A model generated the notes under the pieces. The model did not search any database. It was given only the letters and a program-made list of their open reading frames with translations, and was not told the origin of the DNA. A DNA stretch of 64,000 nucleotides. It comes from an uncultured Porphyromonadaceae bacterium. Lineage in GTDB: Bacteria > Bacteroidota > Bacteroidia > Bacteroidales > Muribaculaceae. The translations under genes were made by a program, and so were the position numbers. The DNA is taken from positions 79,880 to 143,879 of the forward strand of contig CAMWSM010000001.1 of assembly GCA_947176915.1 (NCBI GenBank). Direction: 5' to 3'. This document shows positions 46,139 through 55,500 of the stretch, piece after piece. Position 1 is the stretch's first letter. Every line of letters begins with the position of its first letter.

Positions 46139-47248
46139 ATGTTTTCAGAGGAACTTAAAAAATATGATTGGGAGGAGATCACCCGAAAAATAAACGGAAA
46201 GACCTCCGCCGACGTAGAATGTGCGCTGGGTAAAGAACTGCTGTCGATTGATGATTTCATGGCTTTGGTATCGCCGGCAGCTGCCCCGTATCTTGAAAAA
46301 ATGGCTCAACTGAGCAGATATTATACACAGATGAGATTCGGGAAAACAATATCAATGTATATCCCCCTGTATCTCACAAACTCATGCACAAATTCCTGCG
46401 TGTATTGCGGATTTAACCGGCATAATAAAATTCCACGCGTAATACTGACACCGGAACAGATTGAAGCGGAATGCAGAGCGATACGCCGTCTCGCGCCATT
46501 TGAAAATCTTCTTCTTGTTACGGGGGGAAATCCTCGGGCAGCCGGCACGGATTATCTGGAGAGGGCGCTGCAGATTTGCCGCCCCTATTTCAATAATCTT
46601 ACAATAGAAGTGATGCCTCTGCCGGAAGAGGATTACGGAAGGCTTACAAAATCGGGACTAAACGGCGTGGTGTGTTTCCAAGAGACCTATCATAGAGAAA
46701 AATATAAGGATTATCACCCTGCCGGGATGAAGTCAGATTTTGAATGGCGCGTCAACGGTTTTGACAGGATGGGGAAAGCCGGAGTCCATAAGATAGGCAT
46801 GGGGGTTCTGATAGGCCTTGAAGACTGGCGCACGGATGTAACCATGATGGCAATCCATCTCACTTATCTGCGGAAACATTATTGGAGAACACGTTATAGC
46901 GTTAATTTTCCACGTATGCGCCCTTCGGAGAGCGGATTTCAACCGAATGTGGTGATGACTGACCGTGAACTTGCGCAGCTTACATTCGCTTTCCGCCTCT
47001 TCGACCATGATGTGGATATCTCCGTGTCTACCCGTGAGACACCTGTTTTCCGTAATAACATTCTCTCTCTCGGCGCAACATCGATGAGTGCAGGTTCGAA
47101 AACGGAACCGGGTGGATATGAAACTTATCCGCAGGCACTGGAGCAATTTGCAGTAAGCGATGAGAGGACTCCTGCCCAAGTGGAAAGAGATATTCGTGCT
47201 TCCGGCTATGAAGTTGTGTGGAAAGACTGGGATAAAATATTCGACTAA
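46139..47248 (+). CDS. thiH: 2-iminoacetate synthase ThiH
   Basis: radical SAM 'YLTNSCTNSCVYCGFNRHNKIPRVILT...LLLVTGGNPRAAG'. Confidence 0.93.
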   Translation: MFSEELKKYDWEEITRKINGKTSADVECALGKELLSIDDFMALVSPAAAPYLEKMAQLSRYYTQMRFGKTISMYIPLYLTNSCTNSCVYCGFNRHNKIPRVILTPEQIEAECRAIRRLAPFENLLLVTGGNPRAAGTDYLERALQICRPYFNNLTIEVMPLPEEDYGRLTKSGLNGVVCFQETYHREKYKDYHPAGMKSDFEWRVNGFDRMGKAGVHKIGMGVLIGLEDWRTDVTMMAIHLTYLRKHYWRTRYSVNFPRMRPSESGFQPNVVMTDRELAQLTFAFRLFDHDVDISVSTRETPVFRNNILSLGATSMSAGSKTEPGGYETYPQALEQFAVSDERTPAQVERDIRASGYEVVWKDWDKIFD

Positions 47249-47268
47249 GTAAACAAACTGATAATATT

Positions 47269-47922
47269 ATGAAGAAATGGAGTGAAGAAGCATGGGAAAG
47301 CAGCGAGGATATCTATCTGGCTATTCTCTCTCATCCTTTCATTAAAGAACTCACTGACGGCTCACTGCCTCGGGAGTGTTTTGACTACTATCTCAGGCAG
47401 GATAGTCTTTACCTGCGTCAATATTTCCGTGTGCTTGCCCACATAGCATCCCGGCTTACCAATATCGATTTTGCAGATACCTTTATCCATTTTGCCGCCG
47501 ACGGTGTAGCTGTGGAGAAAGCTCTCCACCAATCTTTTCTTAAAGATAACCCTCTTTCGGAAGAGGATATGTCGCCCGGCTGCACCCTCTATACCTCTGT
47601 GCTTCTCAGTCAGGTCCTCCGACCGGTGGAAGTTGAGGCAGCGGCGATCCTCCCCTGTTTCTGGATATATCAGAAAGTTGGCGATCATATTCTTGCCTCC
47701 TGCCGGAATATTGAAGACAATCCCTACAAGGAATGGATCAGGACTTATGCCGACCCTGCTTTCGCAGAGTCAACAAGAAGAGCCATAGGGATATGTGATG
47801 CGCTGGCCGAGAAAGCCGCTCCGGAGATTCGTATGGAAATGACCGGTATTTACCGTCAGTGTGCAAGAATGGAATGGATATTCTGGGACAGCGCATGGAA
47901 TCTTGAAAAATGGAAAATATGA
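47269..47922 (+). CDS. tenA: TenA family protein (thiaminase II / aminopyrimidine salvage)
   Basis: 'HPFIKELTDGSLPRECFDYYLRQDSLYLRQYFRVLAHIASR...AILPCFWIYQKVG...WIRTYADPAF'. Confidence 0.9.
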   Translation: MKKWSEEAWESSEDIYLAILSHPFIKELTDGSLPRECFDYYLRQDSLYLRQYFRVLAHIASRLTNIDFADTFIHFAADGVAVEKALHQSFLKDNPLSEEDMSPGCTLYTSVLLSQVLRPVEVEAAAILPCFWIYQKVGDHILASCRNIEDNPYKEWIRTYADPAFAESTRRAIGICDALAEKAAPEIRMEMTGIYRQCARMEWIFWDSAWNLEKWKI

Positions 47923-47925
47923 ATT

Positions 47926-48750
47926 ATGGAAAAGAAAACATATAACCGGGTTTTAAGTATTGCGGGTAGTGATCCAAGCGGCGGAGCCGGAATACAGGCG
48001 GATATAAAGACCATCTCCGCATGCGGATGCTTTGCCACAACTGCCATCGTTGCGATAGTGGATGAGAACACCTTAGGAGTTTATGGCATCCATCCCGTGC
48101 CTATGGAGTTTGTAAAGGGACAGATACGTTCGGTTCTTGATGATATAGGCACGGATTCGATAAAAATAGGCATGCTTCATTCCGCAGAACTTATCCGTGC
48201 TGTTCGTTCGACTCTTGACCTCTACCCCGAGATAACCGATATTGTGCTCGATCCTGTGATGGTTGCCACTTCAGGAGATCCCCTTCTCGAACCGGATGCG
48301 GTGGAAAGCCTGAAAAATGTGCTCATTCCACGCGCCCGGGTGATAACCCCTAACATTCCGGAAGCCGAAATTCTCCTGGGCGAGAAAATTGAAAGTCAGG
48401 AGAACCTTCCCGAAATGGCACGCAAACTTTCCGAGAAATGCAGTGGAGTATCGGTGTTCCTGAAAGCCGGCCATCTTTCCGACAAGAAGCTTATTGATGT
48501 TTTCTACAATGCGGAAACTGACAAGGTTATGTTGTTGGAATCTCCACGAATCTATACTGTCAATACTCACGGCACCGGGTGTACACTCTCCTCAGCATTC
48601 GCCTCCTTCCTTGCCAAAGGACTGTCGCTGGATGAAGCAGCCATAGCTACGAAACGCTACATCTCCTCAGCCATCGAATCCGGAGCCGGCTATAAAATCG
48701 GGAAAGGACATGGACCTGTGGATCATTTCTTCAATTTCACAAAAAAATAG
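47926..48750 (+). CDS. thiD: Hydroxymethylpyrimidine/phosphomethylpyrimidine kinase ThiD
   Basis: 'SIAGSDPSGGAGIQADIKTISACGCFATTAIVAIVDENT...TVNTHGTGCTLSSAFASFLAKG'. Confidence 0.94.
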   Translation: MEKKTYNRVLSIAGSDPSGGAGIQADIKTISACGCFATTAIVAIVDENTLGVYGIHPVPMEFVKGQIRSVLDDIGTDSIKIGMLHSAELIRAVRSTLDLYPEITDIVLDPVMVATSGDPLLEPDAVESLKNVLIPRARVITPNIPEAEILLGEKIESQENLPEMARKLSEKCSGVSVFLKAGHLSDKKLIDVFYNAETDKVMLLESPRIYTVNTHGTGCTLSSAFASFLAKGLSLDEAAIATKRYISSAIESGAGYKIGKGHGPVDHFFNFTKK

Positions 48751-48892
48751 AAGTTCCATGCAGTATTTTAAATTATCCGGAGTCATCATAATAAAAGAAG
48801 CGACTCAGAATTTAGATACAGAATTATGATGCACTTCTTTTGAAAAGTCAGTTAAATTCTCTACATTTGCAATTCATTCAAACTCATAGATT

Positions 48893-49357
48893 ATGAAATT
48901 CAGATTTTCCACATTTCTTACCACGGTTTTTTCCTCTTTTCTCGCCTTTCTCGGATTCAGCAGTTGCGATAACGATAATGGATCTGAGACTTCGATGATG
49001 TATGGAAGTCCCTACGGTGAGTTTAAATTCAGCGGTCTTGTAACTGATGAGGAGGGGAACCCTATCAAAGATGCCCGTGTTATTGTACGCACGCATAACG
49101 ACTATGAGGGCAATTTCTTTATGTTGGATTCAGACACAGTTGCAACGAATGCTTCGGGGGAATATAAAGGGGAAAGAGATACCTGGGCCCACGAGGCGAG
49201 AATTGTCTGCCAGGATCCTAAAGGGGATTTCCTTCCGGATTCCACTGTGGTTGCACTCGACTATAAGAAAGACCGTAATGAAGCATGGTATATGGGCACT
49301 GCCAATGTAACCACCAACTTCACTTTGAAAAAAGATCCCAAGGGGGAGGATAAATGA
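48893..49357 (+). CDS. Radical SAM-associated putative lipoprotein (TIGR04134-like)
   Basis: 'FLGFSSCDNDNGSETSMMYGSPYGEFKFSGLVTDEEGNPIKDARVIVRT'; directly overlaps the downstream rSAM gene. Confidence 0.8.
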   Translation: MKFRFSTFLTTVFSSFLAFLGFSSCDNDNGSETSMMYGSPYGEFKFSGLVTDEEGNPIKDARVIVRTHNDYEGNFFMLDSDTVATNASGEYKGERDTWAHEARIVCQDPKGDFLPDSTVVALDYKKDRNEAWYMGTANVTTNFTLKKDPKGEDK

Positions 49358-50436
49358 AAAATAACCGTCATCTCACTCTCCGACGCCGTCTCGCCCTTGA
49401 ATCTTTCAGGCTGAAATGGAAAATAGCCGTGGAGAAACATGAGTTGCGCACTCTTTTCTGGGAATCCACACAACGCTGCAACGTGCATTGCCTTCACTGC
49501 GGAAGCGACTGCAAAGCATCGACAGATATACCTGACATGCCTGCGGAAGACTTCCTGAAAGTGGTTGACACAATTACTCCCCATGTTGATCCGCATAAAG
49601 TATTGATCATCATATCAGGGGGAGAACCATTAGTGAGGGGGGATCTTGAAAAGGTAGGTCGGGAACTTTATCGCAGGGAATATCCCTGGGGCATCGTTAC
49701 CAACGGCTTCGCGCTTACAGACAGCCGTCTTCAGTCATTGCGTCGTGCAGGATTGAGAAGCATCGCCGTGAGCATAGACGGACTTGCCGACACACATAAT
49801 TGGCTTAGAGGTCAGTCACTCAGCTTTGAGAAAGCCATGCATGCGATAGAACATATATCACTCTGTCCTGAGTTGGTATGGGACACAATAACCTGCGTTA
49901 ACAAACGCAACCTGACTCAACTTCCTCAGCTTAAAGAGGAACTTATTAAAAGAGGGGTTAAAAAATGGCGTCTCTTTACAATTTTTCCTATGGGGCGAGC
50001 CGCCGGACAGCCTGATTTGCAACTCAGCCACGAAGAATACCTCCATCTTATGGAATTTATAAAAGATGTAAGATCTGAAGGAAGGATAAAAGCATCCTAT
50101 TGTTGTGAAGGTTTCTTAGGGAACTATGAAGGCGAGGTGCGCGACTATTTCTATCACTGCACTGCCGGAGTGTCGACAGCATCAATTTTAATCGACGGAT
50201 CCATATCGGCATGTGGAAGCATTCGCTCCGATTTTCATCAGGGGAACATCTACGAAGATGATTTCATGACGGTCTGGAACAATGGCTTCAAACAATATCG
50301 TGACAGAACGTGGATGAAAAAAGATGAATGCGCCGATTGCAAGATGTGGCGCTATTGCGAAGGAAACGGCATGCACCTGCGCGACAACAACGGTTCTCTC
50401 CTCCGCTGCAACTACCATGAACTGACCCGCAAATAA
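49354..50436 (+). CDS. Radical SAM/SPASM protein (TIGR04133-like)
   Basis: 'FWESTQRCNVHCLHCGSDCK...IISGGEPLVRGDLEKVG...CADCKMWRYCEGNGMHL' (CxxxCxxC plus SPASM cysteines). Confidence 0.88.
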   Translation: MKNNRHLTLRRRLALESFRLKWKIAVEKHELRTLFWESTQRCNVHCLHCGSDCKASTDIPDMPAEDFLKVVDTITPHVDPHKVLIIISGGEPLVRGDLEKVGRELYRREYPWGIVTNGFALTDSRLQSLRRAGLRSIAVSIDGLADTHNWLRGQSLSFEKAMHAIEHISLCPELVWDTITCVNKRNLTQLPQLKEELIKRGVKKWRLFTIFPMGRAAGQPDLQLSHEEYLHLMEFIKDVRSEGRIKASYCCEGFLGNYEGEVRDYFYHCTAGVSTASILIDGSISACGSIRSDFHQGNIYEDDFMTVWNNGFKQYRDRTWMKKDECADCKMWRYCEGNGMHLRDNNGSLLRCNYHELTRK

Positions 50437-50549
50437 CCCTGGGAAATAGTCGTCGGAATTTTTGATGCTACCAGCGAATAATCTGCCTTCAATCCTGAGA
50501 ATGACAGGGAAAGAGGCAATAGAATTGACTCGGCAACGAGTTAATTCTC

Positions 50550-51254
50550 CTATGTGCTGAGGATATCGAATTGGAGATTGAGAAGATCAAACAGGAGAAG
50601 ACTATCTGATAACAACGGAGTCAAGCCTAATAATGATTTCAGAGCTTCCGCCACCTCGATGCTCGCTGCTACCGTGGCAGCAGGTCCGATAACGCCGGTC
50701 AAAGAGCAAGGCAAAATCCCCGAACCGGAAGCTACCGGAAATACGTCGGCATATCTCCGGCCCCCGCGCAGACAGGTCATAACCTGACCTGTAAAACCGG
50801 AGACACCCGCCAAAACACACCTGACACCCACCTCATTGCATACGCTGTCAATAAGCATCATGGAGGAGGCATTGTCGGTGGCTTCCACCACAAAATCACA
50901 CCCTGCAATTAGTTGCCTGACGTTATCTTTATTCAACATTTCTCCGATCACCTCTACCCTTACCTCCGGATTAAGCTCTCTGATTCTTTCTGCCAGTGTT
51001 GACGCTTTCGGTCTCCCCGTCTCATCTGTCTTAAAAAAGAGCTGCCGCTGAAGATTCGAGAGATCTATGGTGTCAAAATCCACAAGACGGAGATACCCCA
51101 CTCCCGAGGCTGCAAGCTGCATGGCAGCCATTGAGCCCAAAGCGCCACATCCGGCTACGAGCACAGTGGATTTATTGAGTAATTCCACCCCCTCTTTTCC
51201 TATCTCTTCAATGGAGATGAGTCGGGAGTATCTGATACGGTTATCTTCAGTCAT
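50550..51254 (-). CDS. ThiF/MoeB/HesA family E1-like adenylyltransferase
   Basis: 'NRIRYSRLISIEEIGKEGVELLNKSTVLVAGCGALGSMAAMQLAASGVGYLRLVDFDTIDLSNLQRQLFF'. Confidence 0.88.
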   Translation of the reverse strand: MTEDNRIRYSRLISIEEIGKEGVELLNKSTVLVAGCGALGSMAAMQLAASGVGYLRLVDFDTIDLSNLQRQLFFKTDETGRPKASTLAERIRELNPEVRVEVIGEMLNKDNVRQLIAGCDFVVEATDNASSMMLIDSVCNEVGVRCVLAGVSGFTGQVMTCLRGGRRYADVFPVASGSGILPCSLTGVIGPAATVAASIEVAEALKSLLGLTPLLSDSLLLFDLLNLQFDILST

Positions 51255-51282
51255 AAAACAGATAGACTATTTCCCGGGTCAA

Positions 51283-52260
51283 TCAGTGTGAACGCCCTAT
51301 ACTGCCAAACATTTCATAATCCGCTTCAATGCCGCTCCCAATCGTGGTCAGCATATCCCCTACGAGCGAACCGTTCATACCTCCGTTGAGAATCCGCTCG
51401 GTTGTGGCCCGAGACAATCGTGCTCGGCCGCCGGCAAAGCGCAACGTTACTTTAGGTGCGACAAGACGCATAAGAGCCACTGAACGGATTATCTCCTCCT
51501 CTTCAATAAGAGGTGTATTCTCGAGCGCCGTACCTTTGATAGGGCTCAGTATATTGACCGGTATAGAACATGCCCCTGCTTCACGAGCTTGCTCGGCAAG
51601 TTCGAGCCTCTGACGCATGGTCTCTCCCATGCCGATAATGCCGCCACAACAAACCTCCATCCCTACAGCGCGGGCATCCGCTATTGTGCGGAGTTTATCC
51701 TCTTGGGTGTGAGTTGAACACAATTCCGGAAAATAGCTTGCAGAAGTCTCGAGATTACAATGATAGCGACGCACACCGGCATCATAAAGCTGCTGCAACT
51801 GATCGCGACTAAGCAAACCCATTGATGCACACAAATACAGTCCGGTAGAGCTACCGACCTTCCGGTAGATCGAGCAGAAACGCTCCATATCTGAGGGAGC
51901 AACCTTCCTCCCGCTGGTTACAAGAGAAAAACGGTGCACACCCTTGGAATCATTGTCGCGAGCCATGGAAAGTGCCTCCTCCAAAGGGACAAAGTCATAT
52001 TCCTTTATTCCGGAAGAATGATGAGCCGACTGTGCACACCACTTGCAATCCTCCGAGCATCGTCCGGAACGTGCATTGATGATGGAACAAGTGTCGATAC
52101 GGTCGCCACACCATTTACGGCGTACCCGATCAGCAGCTTCGCAAAGAGTATCGGTATCACAAACTTCGGCAAGCAACATAGCATCATCCACCGAAGTCGG
52201 CTCCCCCTCCAAAGCGCAGGCCACAACCCGCGAAAGCAACTCATTTACATCTTTTTCCAT
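51283..52260 (-). CDS. bioB: Biotin synthase BioB
   Basis: 'INARSGRCSEDCKWCAQSAHHSSGIKEYDFVPLEEAL...YHCNLETSASYFPELCSTHTQEDKLRTI'. Confidence 0.94.
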   Translation of the reverse strand: MEKDVNELLSRVVACALEGEPTSVDDAMLLAEVCDTDTLCEAADRVRRKWCGDRIDTCSIINARSGRCSEDCKWCAQSAHHSSGIKEYDFVPLEEALSMARDNDSKGVHRFSLVTSGRKVAPSDMERFCSIYRKVGSSTGLYLCASMGLLSRDQLQQLYDAGVRRYHCNLETSASYFPELCSTHTQEDKLRTIADARAVGMEVCCGGIIGMGETMRQRLELAEQAREAGACSIPVNILSPIKGTALENTPLIEEEEIIRSVALMRLVAPKVTLRFAGGRARLSRATTERILNGGMNGSLVGDMLTTIGSGIEADYEMFGSIGRSH

Positions 52261-52448
52261 TTTAATCCATTAAATATTTTATTCCCTTAAAGAAGGGATT
52301 ATTAGTAAGTCATTGTTCCAATCCAATATCATTACCTATCCGCAGTTATTGTCTGACAAAAATCCCAAACGACTTTCCGCATCACAAAAGTAACTTTTTA
52401 TCCATTCCCAAACAAATAATTATCTAAAATTTATTGTATATTTCATAG

Positions 52449-52492
52449 AAAGAGGCTGCGCCGTAAACCTCATTACGACACAGCCTCTTTTA
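52449..52492 (-). terminator. Terminator downstream of gltB
   Basis: AAAGAGGCTGcG...CACAGCCTCTTTT hairpin. Confidence 0.7.
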
Positions 52493-52540
52493 TTGAAGAT
52501 TTATGTGCTAATGCTCTTTTATCGGAAGCGTCAGGGTTGA

Positions 52541-55500
52541 TTACTTCTTCAGGGCTATGCGTTTGTATTCGACGGGGGTTACCTTCAGGAACTGGGGCAG
52601 GTATTCCTCCCAGTTGTCGAGCATGCGCTTGGCGAGTTTGCTGCGGGTGTGGCGATAGTGCTCTTCGATGAGACCTTTGAGTTCCGCTATCTCGTCATCC
52701 TCCTTAAGAAGGGTCAGCTCAACCATATCCATGTTGATGTAGTAGTCAACGTTGCCCGTGCGGTTCCAGATATAGGCAATACCTCCGCTCATGCCGGCTG
52801 CGAAGTTGCGTCCTATCTTGCCGAGCACCACCACACGTCCGCCGGTCATATATTCACAGGCATGATCGCCTACACCTTCCACAACAACATTGACGCCGCT
52901 GTTTCTGACTGCAAAACGTTCGCCTACACGTCCGTTGACAAACATCTCTCCTGCTGTTGCTCCATAAAGGAGTGTGTTGCCGGCGATGGTGTTGCTCTCG
53001 GCATCAAATGTGGCGTCTCTCGGGGGCACCACTATTATACGGCCTCCGGAAAGTCCCTTGCCGACATAATCATTCGCATCCCCCTCAAGACGCAATGTCA
53101 CTCCTTTGCATAGGAAGGCACCGAAACTCTGACCTGCACTTCCGGAGAAGGTAAGATTTATACTGTTATCGGGCAGACCATTTCCTCCGAACCGTTTCGT
53201 AATGTAGCCCGAAAGCATAGAGCCTACCGACCGGTCGGTGTTCACGATCGGCATCCCCAATGAGATGCCCTGCTGCGAATCGATGGCATTGCTGATGAGC
53301 TGAAGCAGAGCGGCATCCTTTACATGGTCGAGTTTATGGTCCTGTTCAGATTCAAAATGGATCGCTGTCTCAGGATGTTCCGCTGCCATATAGAAGAGGC
53401 GTGAGAAGTCCACCTTATCAGCTTTAGTGCCGGGAACAGTCTCCACTTTACGTAAAAGATCGGCGCGTCCCACTATCTCGTCAAGACTCCTGTAACCCAT
53501 AGCGGCAAGACGCTCACGGATGTCGCGAGCCATGAAGCGGAAGTAATTCACGAGATATTCGTAACGCCCTACAAATTTCTTGCGGAGTTCGGGATTCTGA
53601 GTGGCTACACCTTTAGGACAGGTGTTGGTGTGGCACTTGCGGATCATGCAGCAGCCGAGCACAACGAGAGCGGCTGTGCCGAAACCGTATTCCTCAGCGC
53701 CAAGCATAGCGCTGACCATAACGTCGTGGGGGCTCTTCAACTGACCGTCGACCTGAAGGCGCACCTTGCCGCGGAGATTGTTCATCACCAACGTCTGCTG
53801 AATCTCGGCAAGACCGATCTCGGCAGGCACACCGGCATGCTTCATTGAGCTGGCGGGACTTGCTCCCGTGCCGCCATCGCAGCCGCTTATCAATATCTTA
53901 TCTGCCTTCGCTTTCGCAACTCCGGCTGCTATCGTGCCGACGCCGCTTTCCGAAACAAGCTTGACGCTGATCTGTGCCTCGGGATTTATATTCTTAAGAT
54001 CGAAGATAAGCTGCGCAAGGTCTTCGATGGAATAGATGTCGTGATGCGGCGGAGGTGAGATAAGCGTGATGCCGGGAAGAGAACGACGCGTCTTCGCGAT
54101 AACCTCGTCTACCTTGAATCCGGGGAGCTGTCCCCCCTCGCCCGGCTTCGCGCCCTGGGCTACCTTGATCTGGATCTCGTCGGCATTGACAAGATATTCA
54201 GCGTCAACACCGAATCTGCCGGAGGCAACCTGCTTCACGCTGCTGCGTGCCCACGTGCCATCCTCACGCACCTTATTGCGTTCGGGGTCCTCGCCACCCT
54301 CTCCGGTGTTGCTCATGCCCCCTATCTTGTTCATGGCTATGGCGAGCGCTTCGTGTGCCTCCTTGCTGATCGCGCCAAACGACATCGCCTCAGTGCAGAA
54401 TCTGCGCATAAGGCTCTCCTCGCTCTCCACCTCCTCTACAGGTATTGGTTCGCGATCGCTCTCTACAGTGATAAGGTCGCGCAGGAAGATTGGCTCCGGT
54501 TTATTCTCGACAAGATTGACATATTCCTTGAATTTGTCGTAATCGTTTTCCCACGTAGCTTTCTGAAGAGCCTTGACAACGGGGGGATTCCACGCATGGA
54601 GCTCGCCGGCTTTGCGGAAATTATAGTTGCCGAAATCCTGAAGCTTCGCATCCTCCTCTCCGAAGGCAAGATGATGGTTATGGAGAACATCCTGAGCCAC
54701 CTCATCAATTCCTATACCCTCAATGGGTGATGGCGCACCACCCATGTATCGGCTCAACAAGCGTGAGCTTACGCCCAATGCCTCGAAAAGGGCACAACCG
54801 CGATAGCTGCGGATTGTAGAGATGCCCATCTTCGACATTATCTTCAGTATTCCTTTATTGACTGCCTTTATATAATGCTTTTCGGCTCCCTCATAGTCAA
54901 GCTGGAGCTCCTTCTTATCAACGAGATCCTTGAGAATCGCGAAAGCCATGTAGGGATTCACGGCACTCGCGCCGTAACCCATAAGCAACGCAACGTGCAT
55001 CACCTCACAAACCTCTCCTGTCTCAACGATGATGGCGATCTGCGAGCGTTTACGTCTTGCCACAAGATGATGATGAACGGCTGAAAGAGCAAGCAAGGAG
55101 GGAATGGCAGCATACTTGGCATTCACATTCCTGTCGGACAATACCATGTAGTTGTACCCCTTGTCGACGGCATCATCCGCCTCTACGCAAAGGCGCTCGA
55201 TAGCCTCCTCCATTGCCTTGACTCCCCCCTCTGCCTCAAAGAGCATGGAGACGGTGAGAGTGTTGAAACCCTTGTATTGCAGATGGCGCAACTTGTCGAG
55301 TTCGCTGTCGCTCACGATGGGGGAAGGCATCATCACTACGTTGCAAAGCTCAGCCGACGGCTGAAGTATATTCTTGCGCACAGCCCCTACGTAACTTGTC
55401 AGCGACATCACCAACTCCTCGCGAATAGGGTCGATGGGGGGATTCGTCACCTGGGCAAACTGCTGACGGAAATAATTGAAAAATCTTTGCGGCATCTTGG

